A stretch of DNA of 64,000 nt from Bacteroidaceae bacterium. GTDB lineage: Bacteria; Bacteroidota; Bacteroidia; Bacteroidales; Bacteroidaceae. Location: NCBI GenBank assembly GCA_017631315.1, contig JAGBTN010000012.1, positions 124,001 through 188,000 on the forward strand. The letters are read 5' to 3'. Shown here piece after piece: positions 25,631 to 34,495 of this stretch; within the stretch, counting starts at the first letter, position 1; the number at the start of each line of letters is the position of its first letter. The notes below the pieces were generated by a model. It did no database searches. It worked only from the letters and a program-made list of their open reading frames with translations, and was not told where the DNA came from. Both the position numbers and the translations under genes were made by a program.

Positions 25631-25951
25631 ATGGGCGAAAGAGAAAGAACAATCCTAGAATTACAAAAGAAGGTAGATTACATCCAAAAAGTAGCAGACA
25701 GAGTTAGTCCTTTGGAGGAGAGACTCTACAATCTGGAAAAACAGACCATATCCTCCAAGGATATTCTCACATTACAAGAGGCAGCAATTTATATGGGCAT
25801 ATCACTGAGTCAAATATACAAGTTGACCAGCACGCAGAGTATTCCACATTACAAGCCCAGAGGTAAAATGTGCTACTTCGAGAGAAAGGAACTTGATGCA
25901 TGGCTATTACGGAACCACAACGGGCCTGATATAATTATTAATAATGAATAG
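25631..25951 (+). CDS. Excisionase-family helix-turn-helix protein
   Basis: A 106-aa protein with an N-terminal coiled segment (ILELQKKVDYIQKVADRV) and a clear HTH_17 domain: DILTLQEAAIYMGISLSQIY, KLTSTQSIPHYKPRGKMCYF and ERKELDAWLL. This is the Xis/MerR wing pattern used for att-site binding or for gene control. With its neighbour at 25251 it forms a tandem HTH pair. Its stop overlaps a small ORF start (ATGAATAG). Confidence 0.75.
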   Translation: MGERERTILELQKKVDYIQKVADRVSPLEERLYNLEKQTISSKDILTLQEAAIYMGISLSQIYKLTSTQSIPHYKPRGKMCYFERKELDAWLLRNHNGPDIIINNE

Positions 25952-26111
25952 AAGTAAAGGACATATAGAGATAGATAGTCCCAACGAGGAAGAACTTGAA
26001 ACCCTCATCAGGTTCTCAACCATCAGTGTGACTGAATATCTACCAAACCATATTATTCATGGAAGAAGAAATTATAGAACAGAAGATGGCGGGACAAAGC
26101 CAGTGGTCTGA
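25944..26111 (+). CDS. Small overlapping ORF, 55 aa
   Basis: The ATG at 25944 overlaps the previous stop and encodes MNRSKGHIEIDSPNEEELET followed by LIRFSTISVTEYLPNHII, ending 53 bases inside the next gene. The stop-start overlap fits a translated gene, and the composition is protein-like. The long overlap with the AAA ATPase start argues for caution, though that gene could instead use an internal start. Confidence 0.4.
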   Translation: MNRSKGHIEIDSPNEEELETLIRFSTISVTEYLPNHIIHGRRNYRTEDGGTKPVV

Positions 26112-27150
26112 TAGAGAACTTGCCGCCCTCCTTCAAAATGCCACTATCAAGGCAACGGACAAGTTTGACGTTCCGCCGGAGATTCTTTGGGTTGGAGATT
26201 CGACCATCGCAACCTTCGGGAACTTCAGTGCATCGACAGGAAAAGCAAAAAGCCGTAAGACATTCAATGTCTCTGCCATTGTCGCCGCCTCGTTAGTTAA
26301 TGGAACCATCTTAAAGTACAGGGCTTGCCTCCCTGCCAAACAACGGAAGATATTATATTTTGATACCGAACAAAGCCGATACCATTGCCATAACGTTTTG
26401 ACAAGGATACTGAAGCTAGCCAATCTTCCGACAGACAAAGACCCTCAGAACATGAAATTCATTGGACTCAGGGAATACTCGCCTACCCTTCGCCTTCAAC
26501 TTATTGATTATGCTATGAAGACGAGCAAGGGATATGGTCTTGTCGTCATTGATGGCATTCGTGACTTGATGTATGACATCAACAGCGCAAGAGAAAGCAT
26601 TGACTTGATAACAAAGATGATGGCATGGTCCAGTCGTTATAACCTTCACATTCATTGCGTCCTGCACTTGAATAAGGGAGATGACAATACAAGAGGTCAC
26701 ATTGGAACTGAATTGAACAATAAAGCCGAGTCTGTTCTTGTCATAAGCAACAGCAAGACCAATAAGTCAGTAAGTGAACTGAAACCAATGCATATGAGGT
26801 CAAAGGAGTTTGATCCCTTCGCCATCACCATTAATCCAGACGGGCTACCTGTTCTGGTTGAGCATTATGACTGGGAGCAGCCTAAGGCAGGCTACACCAT
26901 ACAAGACTTGCCAGAAGCGAAGCATCGGGAGGCATTAGCCGTGACATTTGCAGATGGTGATATTTCAAGGTATGTTGAACTAATTAATGCGCTCATCAAG
27001 GGTTATGCAGAGATTGGTTTCCAGCGAAGTCGGAGTTGTATGACAGAGGTATACAAATTCCTTGTGTCACAGGGAGCCATTGTAAAAGACCAAAACGGAT
27101 ATCATTATAACTCCGACTTTGAAATGGGTGAATTAGATGATGAGAAATAA
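26059..27150 (+). CDS. RepA-like AAA ATPase (plasmid/mobile-element replication helicase type)
   Basis: A 363-aa RecA-fold ATPase. The P-loop is unusual: FSASTGKAKSRKTFNVSAIV gives S-x-x-x-x-R-K-T where G-x4-G-K-T is expected. A Walker B-like GLVVIDGIRDLMYDI and HIHCVLHLNKGD (sensor region) follow, then a C-terminal winged-helix-like part. Such proteins with a Toprim primase directly downstream form the replication module of many Bacteroidetes mobile elements. The Arg in place of the second P-loop Gly is a feature of this family as I recall it, so activity need not be lost. Confidence 0.72.
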   Translation: MEEEIIEQKMAGQSQWSDRELAALLQNATIKATDKFDVPPEILWVGDSTIATFGNFSASTGKAKSRKTFNVSAIVAASLVNGTILKYRACLPAKQRKILYFDTEQSRYHCHNVLTRILKLANLPTDKDPQNMKFIGLREYSPTLRLQLIDYAMKTSKGYGLVVIDGIRDLMYDINSARESIDLITKMMAWSSRYNLHIHCVLHLNKGDDNTRGHIGTELNNKAESVLVISNSKTNKSVSELKPMHMRSKEFDPFAITINPDGLPVLVEHYDWEQPKAGYTIQDLPEAKHREALAVTFADGDISRYVELINALIKGYAEIGFQRSRSCMTEVYKFLVSQGAIVKDQNGYHYNSDFEMGELDDEK

Positions 27151-27216
27151 ATTCTGAATTCAGTTTAGTTTGGTACAGTGTATATATAATGTAATGGACT
27201 AACACAAGTAAAAAGT

Positions 27217-28101
27217 ATGACTATAGAAGAAGCGAAATCTATCGACCTTAGAGAATTTCTTTCAGCTATAGACTGTAAGGAAGTCAAAACTCGCGGTTGC
27301 AATCATTGGTATCGTTCCCCTTTCAGAGATGAACATGATGCCTCGTTCAAGGTAAATGCCGAGCGCAACGAATGGTTCGATTTCGGAATTGACAAAGGGG
27401 GCAATATCATTGAACTGGGGAAAATGCTGTATAACACTTCCTATATTCCAGAGATTCTGCGCCACATTGCAACCCACGCTACCCAAATACCACATAAAAA
27501 GAAATATCCTTCTAATCAGACTCCTGTTGAGGATACACGCAAGAGTAGTATTCAGCTATTACCTTTATCACATCCCGCACTGTTGTATTATGTAAAAGGC
27601 AGAGGCGTTAATATTGAAGTAGCAAAGATGTACTGCAAGGAAGTACACTATCAGGTGCGAGGACGGTCTTATTATGGAATCGCTTTTCTAAACCGTTCTG
27701 GTGGCATGGAAATACGTAATCCGTTTTTCAAGGGGTGTGAAGGAGGCAAGGATATTTCCATTGTTCATTCCATTCAGGACAACGCGGCAAATCAATGCAG
27801 CATCTTTGAAGGATTCTTCAATTTCCTATCTTATATGACATTTAAGAGACAAGGGACAGACGGCATTTGCATATCAGATGAATGTGACTACATCATACTG
27901 AACTCCGTCAACAACATCGGTAAGTCATTCTCGTTTGCTGAGCAATATGAGTGCATACACTGCTATCTTGACAACGACAATGCCGGACATAAAGCTACCG
28001 AGACACTGATTGGCCTTTACCCTGACAAGGCTATTGATGAAAGTTACCGCTATCAGCCACATAATGATTTGAACGACATGCTCATATTTAACAAGATATG
28101 A
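27217..28101 (+). CDS. Toprim-domain primase (CHC2-like N-terminus)
   Basis: A 294-aa protein. The N-terminal part resembles a DnaG-type zinc finger that has lost most metal ligands (GCNHWYRSPFRDEHDASFKV, then WFDFGIDKGGNIIELGKML). The Toprim domain has the conserved Glu in CSIFEGFFNFLSYM and the D-x-D in IHCYLDNDNAGHKATE. It should synthesise primers for element replication, working with the ATPase 66 bases upstream. It is the last gene of this plus-strand module. Confidence 0.8.
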   Translation: MTIEEAKSIDLREFLSAIDCKEVKTRGCNHWYRSPFRDEHDASFKVNAERNEWFDFGIDKGGNIIELGKMLYNTSYIPEILRHIATHATQIPHKKKYPSNQTPVEDTRKSSIQLLPLSHPALLYYVKGRGVNIEVAKMYCKEVHYQVRGRSYYGIAFLNRSGGMEIRNPFFKGCEGGKDISIVHSIQDNAANQCSIFEGFFNFLSYMTFKRQGTDGICISDECDYIILNSVNNIGKSFSFAEQYECIHCYLDNDNAGHKATETLIGLYPDKAIDESYRYQPHNDLNDMLIFNKI

Positions 28102-28246
28102 CATCCAAGATATCAATTACACTTAATCATGGAAAGAGGTTTGATTGTAAGGAAGCTTGATGCACCATAATTTTTTGCATAATTCGGGCACGAAATAGTT
28201 ATTTGACCGATAAATAGCCTCCAAAAGTCATAAAATCGCCGAAAAG

Positions 28247-28273
28247 GTTGCATGTGTCATAAATTTGTTGCAT
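28247..28273 (+). promoter_or_regulatory. Direct repeats upstream of the AbiE pair (candidate operator)
   Basis: GTTGCAT occurs at 28247-28253 and 28267-28273, exactly 20 bases apart (two helix turns), ending 29 bases before the ATG at 28303. AbiE antitoxins are known to autoregulate by binding repeats in their own promoter, so this is a reasonable operator candidate. Confidence 0.35.
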
Positions 28274-28302
28274 TTTTGCGACGGATTTAACATTTGTAAG
28301 TT

Positions 28303-28917
28303 ATGATGACGAACAAAATATCTACGGAAATCGCAGGAATGACGCCTGGCATGGTGTTCTTTCCTTCAGACCTGGCAAAGGTGGGAACCAAGTCGTCCCA
28401 TGTGCTGAAGGTGTTGGAGAGGGAAACCAAGGCTGGTACGATACTCAGGCTGGCCCAGGGAGTGTATTATTACCCCAAGACGGATGATAAATACGGTTTG
28501 GGCGTGATATACCCATCCTACGAAGAGGTGGCTGAAAGGATTGCCGAAAGGGATAAGATTACCATTGTTCCGACGGGTGCCTATGCCTTGAACAAACTTG
28601 GGTTCTCCACACAAGTCCCCATGAATCTTGTCTATATGACCGACGGTACCTCGAAGACCATCAAGATGAGCAACGGCTATTCCATCAAGTTCGTCCACAC
28701 GACACAGAAGAACCTGGCTTATAAGAACAGGCTGTTGCAGATGCTGGTCTTTGCCCTGAAGGATATTGGAAAGGACAATATCACCGAGGAACAGACTGCA
28801 AGGGTCAGGACACTCCTACAGAACACTCCGCTGGAACAGATCCGTGATGACTTGGGACTGATGCCAGCATGGATTAAAGATTTTATATTAAAACAGTATG
28901 AGCAACAAGTATTTTGA
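28303..28917 (+). CDS. AbiEi-like antitoxin (DUF6088 type)
   Basis: A 204-aa protein with an N-terminal winged-helix part (GMVFFPSDLAKVGTKSSHVL, ERETKAGTILRLAQGVYYYP), then an AbiEi-like core (GAYALNKLGFSTQVPMNLVY). It overlaps the toxin gene by 20 bases. In the type IV AbiE system the antitoxin represses the operon and counters the nucleotidyltransferase toxin without direct binding. Both features fit here by family and gene order. Confidence 0.8.
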   Translation: MMTNKISTEIAGMTPGMVFFPSDLAKVGTKSSHVLKVLERETKAGTILRLAQGVYYYPKTDDKYGLGVIYPSYEEVAERIAERDKITIVPTGAYALNKLGFSTQVPMNLVYMTDGTSKTIKMSNGYSIKFVHTTQKNLAYKNRLLQMLVFALKDIGKDNITEEQTARVRTLLQNTPLEQIRDDLGLMPAWIKDFILKQYEQQVF

Positions 28918-29932
28918 GATAGACGATGAAGGAAAGAAACTCTTCATCACACAAACAGCACTGAAGACAGGGCTACCAGCCGCTGTGATTGAGAAAGACC
29001 TGTGGGTGACGGTTGTGCTGCAACTGGTGTTCCAACTGTCTTTTGCTGACAGGATTATCTTCAAGGGTGGTTCCAGTCTTTCCAAGACATGGGACTTGAT
29101 AGGTCGCATGTCAGAGGACGTTGACCTTGCCTACGACAGCAACTTTGGCATCTTTGAGGGCGATGAGCCGACTGTCAAGCAGATTAAGAAACTGAGGAAG
29201 CAATCTTCTCTGTTCGTACAGAACGAGTTTTGCGAGGCACTGAAGTCAGCCATCACCAAGGCTGGACTAGATGACTGGTGTTCTGTGGAAGCGCAGCCTA
29301 ACGGCACAGGAAACGACACCTACCCAGAACCACGCCAATTGTACATCAGCTACAAGTCATTGTTCGAGGATAAATTGGCAGACACAAGTTACGCATACGT
29401 CAAGCCCATTGTCATGCTGGAAGTCAGTTCCAGGTCTCTTATTGAGCCAACGGGCAAGGCAAAAGTGAAGAGCATGATTGCACGTGAGTTCGCCAACATT
29501 GACACCGACGTTGCCGACACCGACATCCGTACCGCCTTGCCCGAGAAGACCTTCCTCGAAAAAGTTTTCCTATTGCATGAAATGTTCGTCACGGACAGAT
29601 GCCAGAGGGCAGAGCGGAAATCTCGCCACCTGTACGATATTGAGCGGATGATGGACAAGGATTTTGCCTTGCAGGCTGTCAAGGATGATGCCCTTTGGAA
29701 TAGCATCAATCGCCATCGCGCCCACTTCTCTTCCATCCACGGCGTTGACTACACCAAAGATTTGAGAAAGGAAATCAGGCTTACTCCACCAGATGAAGTC
29801 ATGTCTCTATGGGAAGAGGACTACAAATACATGCATGAGCACATGATTTACGACGGTACGGCATTATCTTTTTCCGACCTCATGGCTCGTATGCATGAAC
29901 TGGAAGAACGGTTTCACAACTGTCTGTCTTGA
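28898..29932 (+). CDS. AbiEii/AbiGii-family nucleotidyltransferase toxin
   Basis: A 344-aa nucleotidyltransferase. The catalytic motif is IIFKGGSSLSKTWDLIGRMS followed by EDVDLAYD, that is G-S-x..D-x-D of the DNA polymerase beta fold. The Lys of VIEKDLWVTVVLQ and the C-terminal KTFLEKVFLLHEMFV helix also match. AbiEii toxins transfer nucleotides to tRNA or other acceptors and arrest growth, aborting phage infection. It is coupled to the antitoxin gene by a 20-base overlap and ends at a strong terminator. Confidence 0.85.
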   Translation: MSNKYFEIDDEGKKLFITQTALKTGLPAAVIEKDLWVTVVLQLVFQLSFADRIIFKGGSSLSKTWDLIGRMSEDVDLAYDSNFGIFEGDEPTVKQIKKLRKQSSLFVQNEFCEALKSAITKAGLDDWCSVEAQPNGTGNDTYPEPRQLYISYKSLFEDKLADTSYAYVKPIVMLEVSSRSLIEPTGKAKVKSMIAREFANIDTDVADTDIRTALPEKTFLEKVFLLHEMFVTDRCQRAERKSRHLYDIERMMDKDFALQAVKDDALWNSINRHRAHFSSIHGVDYTKDLRKEIRLTPPDEVMSLWEEDYKYMHEHMIYDGTALSFSDLMARMHELEERFHNCLS

Positions 29933-29966
29933 TAGATGAAGTAGTGTAGCCATCATCTTATTTATT

Positions 29967-30015
29967 ACGCCAAAAGGAAGTTCCCATTGCGGGGCTTCCT
30001 TTTGGCGTTTATTAT
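29967..30015 (+). terminator. Strong terminator after the AbiE pair
   Basis: A perfect 14-bp stem, ACGCCAAAAGGAAG (29967-29980) with CTTCCTTTTGGCGT (29995-30008), is followed by TTATTAT. It isolates the AbiE pair from the tra operon. Confidence 0.85.
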
Positions 30016-30031
30016 GCATTACAGGACAGGT

Positions 30032-30067
30032 TTATAGTATGATAATTCGTCGATAATCATACTATAA
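30032..30067. promoter_or_regulatory. 12-bp inverted repeat upstream of the tra operon
   Basis: TTATAGTATGAT (30032-30043) and ATCATACTATAA (30056-30067) are perfect inverted repeats around a 12-base spacer, about 160 bases before the first tra gene. The surrounding segment also repeats AGGACAGGTTTA-like and CCTGTCCTGAATAAAACCTG motifs. It may be an operator for the tra operon or part of a transfer origin. Confidence 0.4.
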
Positions 30068-30224
30068 GAATAATTCGTGTTAAGATTTGGACTGGCGAAG
30101 GTCAAAGATTCATCCTGTCCTGAATAAAACCTGTTTCTTTGCACTCGCATTTCGAGAATGCAGTCTGAAAAGTCTGCTTTCGGAGTGGCAAAGAAACTGA
30201 AATCATATTCAAACAAACAACAGT

Positions 30225-30710
30225 ATGAGTCCATTTATGATATTCGCGGTTGTGCTGACTTTCGCCTACTTCGTCTATTTCGCCGTTACCATCATGCGTG
30301 ACCTCTACGGAAAGAAGGATGACGGGCAGAAGCAGGAGTCTGAAACCATTGATGTCAGCAGCATGGCCGATGAGGAAACTCCCGTCAGCGTCAGTGAGGA
30401 CGAAGGCGGTTTCCACATTGACGGCGAGGACGATGACGTGCAGTACACGGAACAGCTTTACGGTGACGGCGTTCGCGTCATAGAACCTAAAGACTATGCA
30501 CCTTCTGTGGAGGAAGATGCACAGCAAGGCGGTAAGGCACCCGTTACAAGTGCCCAATTGAATGAAGAGTTTGCCGAAGAAGCCGATGAACTGCAGCCCG
30601 ACCATGAGTTTGTAGCTACTCCCGAAGAGTACAGCATCTTCCTTCAGGAAAGACATAGTGCAAGAAGCAGACGAACCATTAGACGTGAGAACAGCATCGA
30701 TGAACTGTAA
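30225..30710 (+). CDS. Tra operon first gene, TraD-position membrane protein
   Basis: A 161-aa protein with one N-terminal transmembrane helix (MIFAVVLTFAYFVYFAVTIM) and a long, very acidic, probably disordered tail. Similar small proteins with one helix and an acidic tail precede traE in Bacteroides conjugative elements. Its exact role is unknown. Its last 11 bases overlap the start of the next gene. GC content rises here compared with the genes upstream. Confidence 0.6.
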   Translation: MSPFMIFAVVLTFAYFVYFAVTIMRDLYGKKDDGQKQESETIDVSSMADEETPVSVSEDEGGFHIDGEDDDVQYTEQLYGDGVRVIEPKDYAPSVEEDAQQGGKAPVTSAQLNEEFAEEADELQPDHEFVATPEEYSIFLQERHSARSRRTIRRENSIDEL

Positions 30711-31044
30711 GACAATCCATTTGCTGAAACCAGTCCTGGCAGGCATCCTGCTCCTTCCATCCCTGTCCGCCGCTGCCAAGTGCGGTGGCGTTGACTACAG
30801 TTGGGGAGCGGATGCCCTCGCCACGGCACACGACTATGTGGTGACGATGATGCTATACGTGCTCTACCTCGTCTATGCCGTCTCGTCCATCGTAGCCATC
30901 ATTGGTGCCCTCCAGATTTATTTCAAGATGACCACGGGCGAGGGCGATGTCAGCAAGTCCATCATGATGCTCATAGGTGCCATCCTCTTCATCATCGGTG
31001 CCAGCATCGTGTTCCCGGCCTTCTACGGCTACAACATAGCCTGA
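30700..31044 (+). CDS. traE: TraE-like conjugation protein (DUF4134), first paralogue
   Basis: I choose the ATG at 30700 (MNCKTIHLLKPVLAGILLLP), inside the previous gene's last codons, giving about 114 aa with a signal peptide. The mature part has two transmembrane helices (TMMLYVLYLVYAVSSIVAII, IMMLIGAILFIIGASIVFP) and the DUF4134 layout with GEGDVSKSIMMLIGAI. These VirB2/VirB3-sized proteins are thought to form part of the transfer channel or pilus. A second paralogue follows. Confidence 0.8.
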   Translation: MNCKTIHLLKPVLAGILLLPSLSAAAKCGGVDYSWGADALATAHDYVVTMMLYVLYLVYAVSSIVAIIGALQIYFKMTTGEGDVSKSIMMLIGAILFIIGASIVFPAFYGYNIA

Positions 31045-31122
31045 ATATGAAAAAAGAATCTCCAATGCGCAAAAGAGATATAATGTGTGTAGTAATCCAT
31101 TAAAAAATTAAGAAACAAGAAA

Positions 31123-31479
31123 ATGAACAAAATCAAGAGAATTGCAAAGTCGCTCTTCACCTCCCAGAGAATGAAGATGCTCGCGCTCATGCTGGTCTGC
31201 GGCACCGCCGTGACCTTCGCCCAGAATGCGGCTGGCGACTATACAGCAGGTACGAATGCCCTCTCCACCGTGACGGATGAGATTGCCATGTATGTGCCCT
31301 ACGTCGTCAAGCTCTGCTACGCCATTGCTGGTGTGGTGGCCGTTGTGGGTGCCATCAGCGTGTACATCGCCATGAACAACGAGGAGCAGGACGTGAAGAA
31401 GAAGATCATGATGGTCGTCGGAGCCTGCATCTTCCTCGTGGCAGCAGCCCAGGCACTGCCTCTGTTCTTCGGCATCTAA
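31123..31479 (+). CDS. traE: TraE conjugation protein (DUF4134), second paralogue
   Basis: A 118-aa protein with a signal-like N-terminus (MLALMLVCGTAVTFAQ) and two helices (YVVKLCYAIAGVVAVVGAIS, KIMMVVGACIFLVAAAQAL). EEQDVKKKIMMVVGA matches GEGDVSKSIMMLIGA of the paralogue just upstream, showing a duplication. Size and topology suggest a pilin-like VirB2 role. Carrying two copies is common in this element group. It lies 27 bases before traF. Confidence 0.85.
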   Translation: MNKIKRIAKSLFTSQRMKMLALMLVCGTAVTFAQNAAGDYTAGTNALSTVTDEIAMYVPYVVKLCYAIAGVVAVVGAISVYIAMNNEEQDVKKKIMMVVGACIFLVAAAQALPLFFGI

Positions 31480-31506
31480 TGGTTAAGGGCAATAGAGAGA
31501 CACGTC

Positions 31507-31812
31507 ATGGCAAAAGTACAATCAGAGACCGATCGCTATCCCGGCTTTCCCCTTTTCAAAGGGTTGCAGAAGCCGCTGGAGTTCATGGGCATCCAAGGCC
31601 GCTACATCTATTGGGCGGCGGGTGCCGTGGGCGGAGCCATCATCGGCTTCATCCTCGCCTACTGCTTCATCGGGTTCGTGACAGGTCTGATTGTACTTGT
31701 CACCTCCCTCTGCACGGGTGCAGCCCTCATCTTCTTCAAGCAGAAGAAAGGGCTTCACACCAAGAAGGAGCACCGTGGCGTGTTCATCTATGCCTACACC
31801 TGCAAGATGTGA
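31507..31812 (+). CDS. traF: TraF conjugation protein (DUF4133)
   Basis: A 101-aa protein with the DUF4133 pattern: YPGFPLFKGLQKPLEFMGIQ, GRYIYWAAGAVGGAIIGFIL, two closely spaced helices, then a basic end (FFKQKKGLHTKKEHRGVFIY). It resembles VirB3 in size and position directly before the TraG ATPase, and probably helps assemble the channel in the inner membrane. Confidence 0.88.
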   Translation: MAKVQSETDRYPGFPLFKGLQKPLEFMGIQGRYIYWAAGAVGGAIIGFILAYCFIGFVTGLIVLVTSLCTGAALIFFKQKKGLHTKKEHRGVFIYAYTCKM

Positions 31813-31865
31813 ACCGACAAACGAGAACTACAATGAGTAAGTGTGTTAAATCGTAAACCAAGAGG

Positions 31866-31902
31866 ACGGCAGTCTCATCCGCATCACGGCTGGGTCTGCC
31901 GT
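31866..31902 (+). promoter_or_regulatory. Stem-loop between traF and traG
   Basis: ACGGCAG (31866-31872) pairs with CTGCCGT (31896-31902), followed by TTCGC. It could adjust expression of traG relative to the upstream genes, or it may be incidental. Confidence 0.35.
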
Positions 31903-31921
31903 TTCGCAAAATCAGGAACGC

Positions 31922-34474
31922 ATGATTCTATATGTCATCCTCACGTTCACCGCCATCCTCGTCGGCATGGCTGTTTCCGTCTATGCCTTCGGTACGGGCG
32001 GGAAGCGCAAGCGCATCATCCAGGACATCTATTTCTCCGTGGAGAACTGCGACGGCGTGGGTGTGCTCTACACCAAGACGGGCGAGTATTCAGCCGTGCT
32101 CCGCATGGAGAACCCCGTGCAGAAGTTCTCGGCAAACACCGACAGCTACTACGAGTTCACCCGACTGATGACCGCTTTGGCACAGACCCTTGGTGAAGGC
32201 TATGCCATTCACAAGCAGGACGTGTTCGTGCACCGGCAGTTCCGCGACGAGTCAGGCGACAAGCACGAGTTTCTCAGTGAATCCTACTTCCGCTACTTCA
32301 CGGGACGCGCCTACACAGACTGCGAGACCTACCTCATCATTACACAAGAGGCTAAAAAGAGCAAACTGTTCTCCTTCGACGGCAAGAAATGGCGTGACTT
32401 CCTCGTGAAGATACGCAAGGTACAGGACCAGTTGAAGGATGCCGGACTCCCCACGTCGTTCCTCGGCAAGGAAGCAGCCCGACGCTACGTTGACCGCTAT
32501 TTCTCCATGAACTTCACCGCGAAGACCGTCTCAATGACCAACTTCAAGGTTGATGACGAGACCGTCAGCATGGGCGACCGACGCTGCAAGGTCTATAGTC
32601 TGGTCGATGTCGATTGCATCAACCTCCCCTCCGTCATCCATCCCTTCACGAACATCGAGGTCAACAACACCTCCATGCCTGTCGATCTGGTCGGCCTCGT
32701 GGATGCCATCCCCGGTGCCGAGACCGTCATCTACAATCAGATGCTCTTCATGCCCAACCAGAAGCGCGAGCTGTCGATGCTCGACAAGAAGAAAAACCGC
32801 CATGCCTCCATGCCCAACCCCAGCAACCAGATTGCCGTGGAGGACATCAGGCAGGTGCAGGACATCATCGCTCGCGAGAACAAGCAGCTGGTCTATGCCC
32901 ATTTCAACCTGATTGTCTGCACACCGATGGATGCCGACATGCAGAAATGCACCAACCACATCGAAAACGCCTTTGGTCGTCTGGGCATCCACATCAGCAA
33001 GCGGGCCTACAACCAACTGGAGTTGTTCGTCAACTCCTTCCCCGGCAACTGCTATGGCATGAGTGCCGACTACGACCGATTCCTCACCCTCGGCGATGCC
33101 GCTGCCTGTCTCATGTACAAGGAGCACATCCAGCACAGCGAGGACACCCCTCTGAAAATTTACTATACCGACCGCCAGGGTGTTCCCGTGGCTATCGACA
33201 TCAGCGGCAAGGAGGGCAGGAACAAGATTACCGACAACTCCAACTTTTTCGTGCTCGGCCCAAGCGGAAGCGGCAAGTCGTTCCACATGAACAGCGTCGT
33301 GCGCCAACTGTGGGAGCAGGACACCGACATAGTGATGGTCGATACGGGTAACTCCTACGAGGGCCTTTGTGAATACGTCGGCGGCAAGTACATCAGTTAC
33401 ACAGAGGAGCATCCCATCACCATGAATCCCTTCCGCATCAAGCGCGAGGAACTGAACATCGAGAAGATTGGTTTCCTGAAGAACCTCATCATGCTCATCT
33501 GGAAGGGGACGCAGGGCGAGATTTCCAAGACCGAGGACAGGCTCATCGAGCAGGTCATCACGGAATACTACGACGGCTATTTTCAGAAGCGTAGCATTCA
33601 GGAACTGAGCTTCAACACCTTCTACGAGTTCAGCACCAGGCGCATCCCTGAGATTTGCGACGAGAACGGGCTGCACGGCATCGACCTGTCGGCCTACAAC
33701 TACCTGATGAAGGACTTCTACAAGGGCGGCAATCATGAGCGTACATTGAACGAGTCGCTGGACTCCACGCTCTTCGACGAGACTTTCATCGTCTTCGAGA
33801 TAGACAGTATCAAGGACGACCCGCTGCTGTTCCCGTTGGTGACGCTCATCATTATGGACACCTTCATCCAGAAGATGCGCATCAAGAAGAACCGCAAGTG
33901 CCTGGTCATCGAGGAGGCATGGAAGGCCATAGCCTCGCCCATGATGGCAGAGTACATCAAGTATCTCTACAAGACTGCCCGTAAGTTCTGGGCCAGCGTC
34001 GGCGTGGTGACGCAGGAGATCCAGGACATCATCGGCAGCCCCATTGTCAAGGAGGCCATCATCAACAATTCCGACGTGGTGATGTTGCTCGACCAGAGCA
34101 AGTTCCGCGAACGGTTTGACGACATCAAGGCCATCCTCGGACTGACCGATGTCGATTGCAAGAAAATCTTTACCATCAACCGACTGGAGAACAAGGAGGG
34201 TCGCAGCTTCTTCCGCGAAATCTTCATCCGCCGTGGCAGCGTCAGTGCCGTCTATGGCGTGGAGGAACCGCACGAGTGCTACATGACCTACACCACGGAA
34301 CGCGCCGAGAAGGAGGCCCTGAAACTCTACAAGCGCGAATTAAGTTGCAACCACCAGCAGGCCATCGAAGCCTACTGCCGCGACTGGGAACGCTCCGGCA
34401 TCGGCAAGTCCCTTCCTTTCGCGCAGAAGGTGAACCAGACAGGACATGTGCTGAACATCAGGGGAAAGACTTGA
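31922..34474 (+). CDS. traG: TraG-type conjugation ATPase (VirB4-like)
   Basis: An 850-aa ATPase that powers channel assembly. After an N-terminal membrane helix (ILYVILTFTAILVGMAVSVY), the protein has a VirB4-like N-terminal domain. The Walker A is FVLGPSGSGKSFHMN near residue 445 and the Walker B KCLVIEEAWKAI near residue 660. VVTQEIQDIIGSPIVKEAII is the usual downstream motif. Length is normal. It is the best preserved marker that this is a Bacteroidetes-type conjugation system. Confidence 0.93.
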   Translation: MILYVILTFTAILVGMAVSVYAFGTGGKRKRIIQDIYFSVENCDGVGVLYTKTGEYSAVLRMENPVQKFSANTDSYYEFTRLMTALAQTLGEGYAIHKQDVFVHRQFRDESGDKHEFLSESYFRYFTGRAYTDCETYLIITQEAKKSKLFSFDGKKWRDFLVKIRKVQDQLKDAGLPTSFLGKEAARRYVDRYFSMNFTAKTVSMTNFKVDDETVSMGDRRCKVYSLVDVDCINLPSVIHPFTNIEVNNTSMPVDLVGLVDAIPGAETVIYNQMLFMPNQKRELSMLDKKKNRHASMPNPSNQIAVEDIRQVQDIIARENKQLVYAHFNLIVCTPMDADMQKCTNHIENAFGRLGIHISKRAYNQLELFVNSFPGNCYGMSADYDRFLTLGDAAACLMYKEHIQHSEDTPLKIYYTDRQGVPVAIDISGKEGRNKITDNSNFFVLGPSGSGKSFHMNSVVRQLWEQDTDIVMVDTGNSYEGLCEYVGGKYISYTEEHPITMNPFRIKREELNIEKIGFLKNLIMLIWKGTQGEISKTEDRLIEQVITEYYDGYFQKRSIQELSFNTFYEFSTRRIPEICDENGLHGIDLSAYNYLMKDFYKGGNHERTLNESLDSTLFDETFIVFEIDSIKDDPLLFPLVTLIIMDTFIQKMRIKKNRKCLVIEEAWKAIASPMMAEYIKYLYKTARKFWASVGVVTQEIQDIIGSPIVKEAIINNSDVVMLLDQSKFRERFDDIKAILGLTDVDCKKIFTINRLENKEGRSFFREIFIRRGSVSAVYGVEEPHECYMTYTTERAEKEALKLYKRELSCNHQQAIEAYCRDWERSGIGKSLPFAQKVNQTGHVLNIRGKT

Positions 34475-34495
34475 AGAAGACTGTGCCGTAAGTTC

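Noticed and set aside
30700-31479. Two DUF4134 genes as a sequencing or assembly duplication
   Set aside because: The proteins are clearly diverged paralogues, so this is an old duplication, common in this element group.
32531-34273. 580-codon open frame on the minus strand inside traG
   Set aside because: It is the antisense of a well supported ATPase gene with clear Walker motifs; long antisense frames are expected in GC-rich coding DNA.
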